The notes beneath the pieces are model-generated. The model ran no database searches, was not told where the DNA came from, and saw only the letters and a list, made by a program, of their open reading frames with translations. A stretch of DNA of 13,492 bases from the NCBI RefSeq assembly GCF_000193735.1, contig NZ_AEPF01000107.1, positions 1 through 13,492 on the forward strand, read 5' to 3'. How positions within the stretch are numbered: the stretch's first letter is position 1; every line of letters begins with the position of its first letter. This DNA comes from Neisseria sicca 4320 (GTDB lineage: Bacteria > Pseudomonadota > Gammaproteobacteria > Burkholderiales > Neisseriaceae). The position numbers and the translations under genes are program-made. Of the stretch, positions 13,381-13,492 are shown piece after piece.

Positions 13381-13492
13381 CTATTGATATGCGTCAAAAT
13401 CAGCGTTTGGAATTAAGCATAATACTCTAAATCTTCTTGACGGGTTGTGCCGTCTTTCATAGGATTGGAGCCGTTCGATTACAAAAATCAGT
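13381..13492. other. Right-edge stretch with no recognisable gene
   Basis: No coding region is supported in these 112 bases. On the plus strand TTGACG (13437-13442) and TAGGAT (13460-13465), 17 bases apart, resemble a promoter reading out of the window. On the minus strand a short frame ending at a TAA (13413-13415) gives MKDGTTRQEDLEYYA, but a stop lies only seven codons upstream of that ATG, so it is not a clear gene end. A second minus-strand frame is open from the edge to a TAG at 13381-13383 and could be the tail of a gene, but I do not recognise it. Confidence 0.3.

Overview
The window reads as chromosomal DNA from a commensal Neisseria of the mucosa/subflava/sicca/flavescens group. The main evidence is 28 exact copies (both strands) of the 10-mer GTCGTCTGAA. 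The full form is mostly AGGTCGTCTGAA, the uptake-sequence dialect I associate with that group, rather than the ATGCCGTCTGAA form of meningococcus and gonococcus. An IS1106-like IS5-family element, a Correia element and closely Neisseria-like proteins agree with this. The species assignment is an inference.

Left end (1-1752): a decaying type I-C CRISPR-Cas locus. The right end of an IS1106-like insertion sequence (1-628, cut by the window edge) lies inside cas1 and leaves only its C-terminal part (629-1030). An intact cas2 follows, then a leader with an extended -10 promoter, then a tiny array of three repeats and two spacers whose last repeat is badly degenerate. The interference genes, if present, would lie to the left of the window.

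Middle (1753-9217): a small YdcH/DUF465 gene, then sulfur assimilation genes in split order. cysG (siroheme synthase, minus) is divergent from cysD (ATP sulfurylase small subunit, plus). cysD ends in a strong hairpin with no cysN behind it. cysH (iron-sulfur APS reductase, minus) sits 3.5 kb further on. Between them are a full-length Correia element flanked by two hairpins, a periplasmic alpha-carbonic anhydrase, and a divergent pair of hchA (glyoxalase III/Hsp31) and an AraC-family regulator. CysD with its missing partner CysN would make APS, CysH would reduce APS to sulfite, and CysG would supply siroheme for sulfite reductase. CysN and sulfite reductase are not in the window.

Right part (9218-13492): housekeeping DNA repair and RNA modification genes: dinB (DNA polymerase IV), rlmJ (23S rRNA m6A2030 methyltransferase) and recD (exonuclease V alpha subunit). 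The last 110 bases hold no gene I can name.

Inverted pairs of uptake sequence form hairpins at the ends of most transcription units and probably act as terminators. A few pairs lie instead in promoter regions between divergent genes; the one in front of recD is the most notable. No tRNA or rRNA was found. I see no convincing wholly new system. The most unusual parts are the IS-broken CRISPR adaptation module and the placement of the uptake-sequence hairpins.
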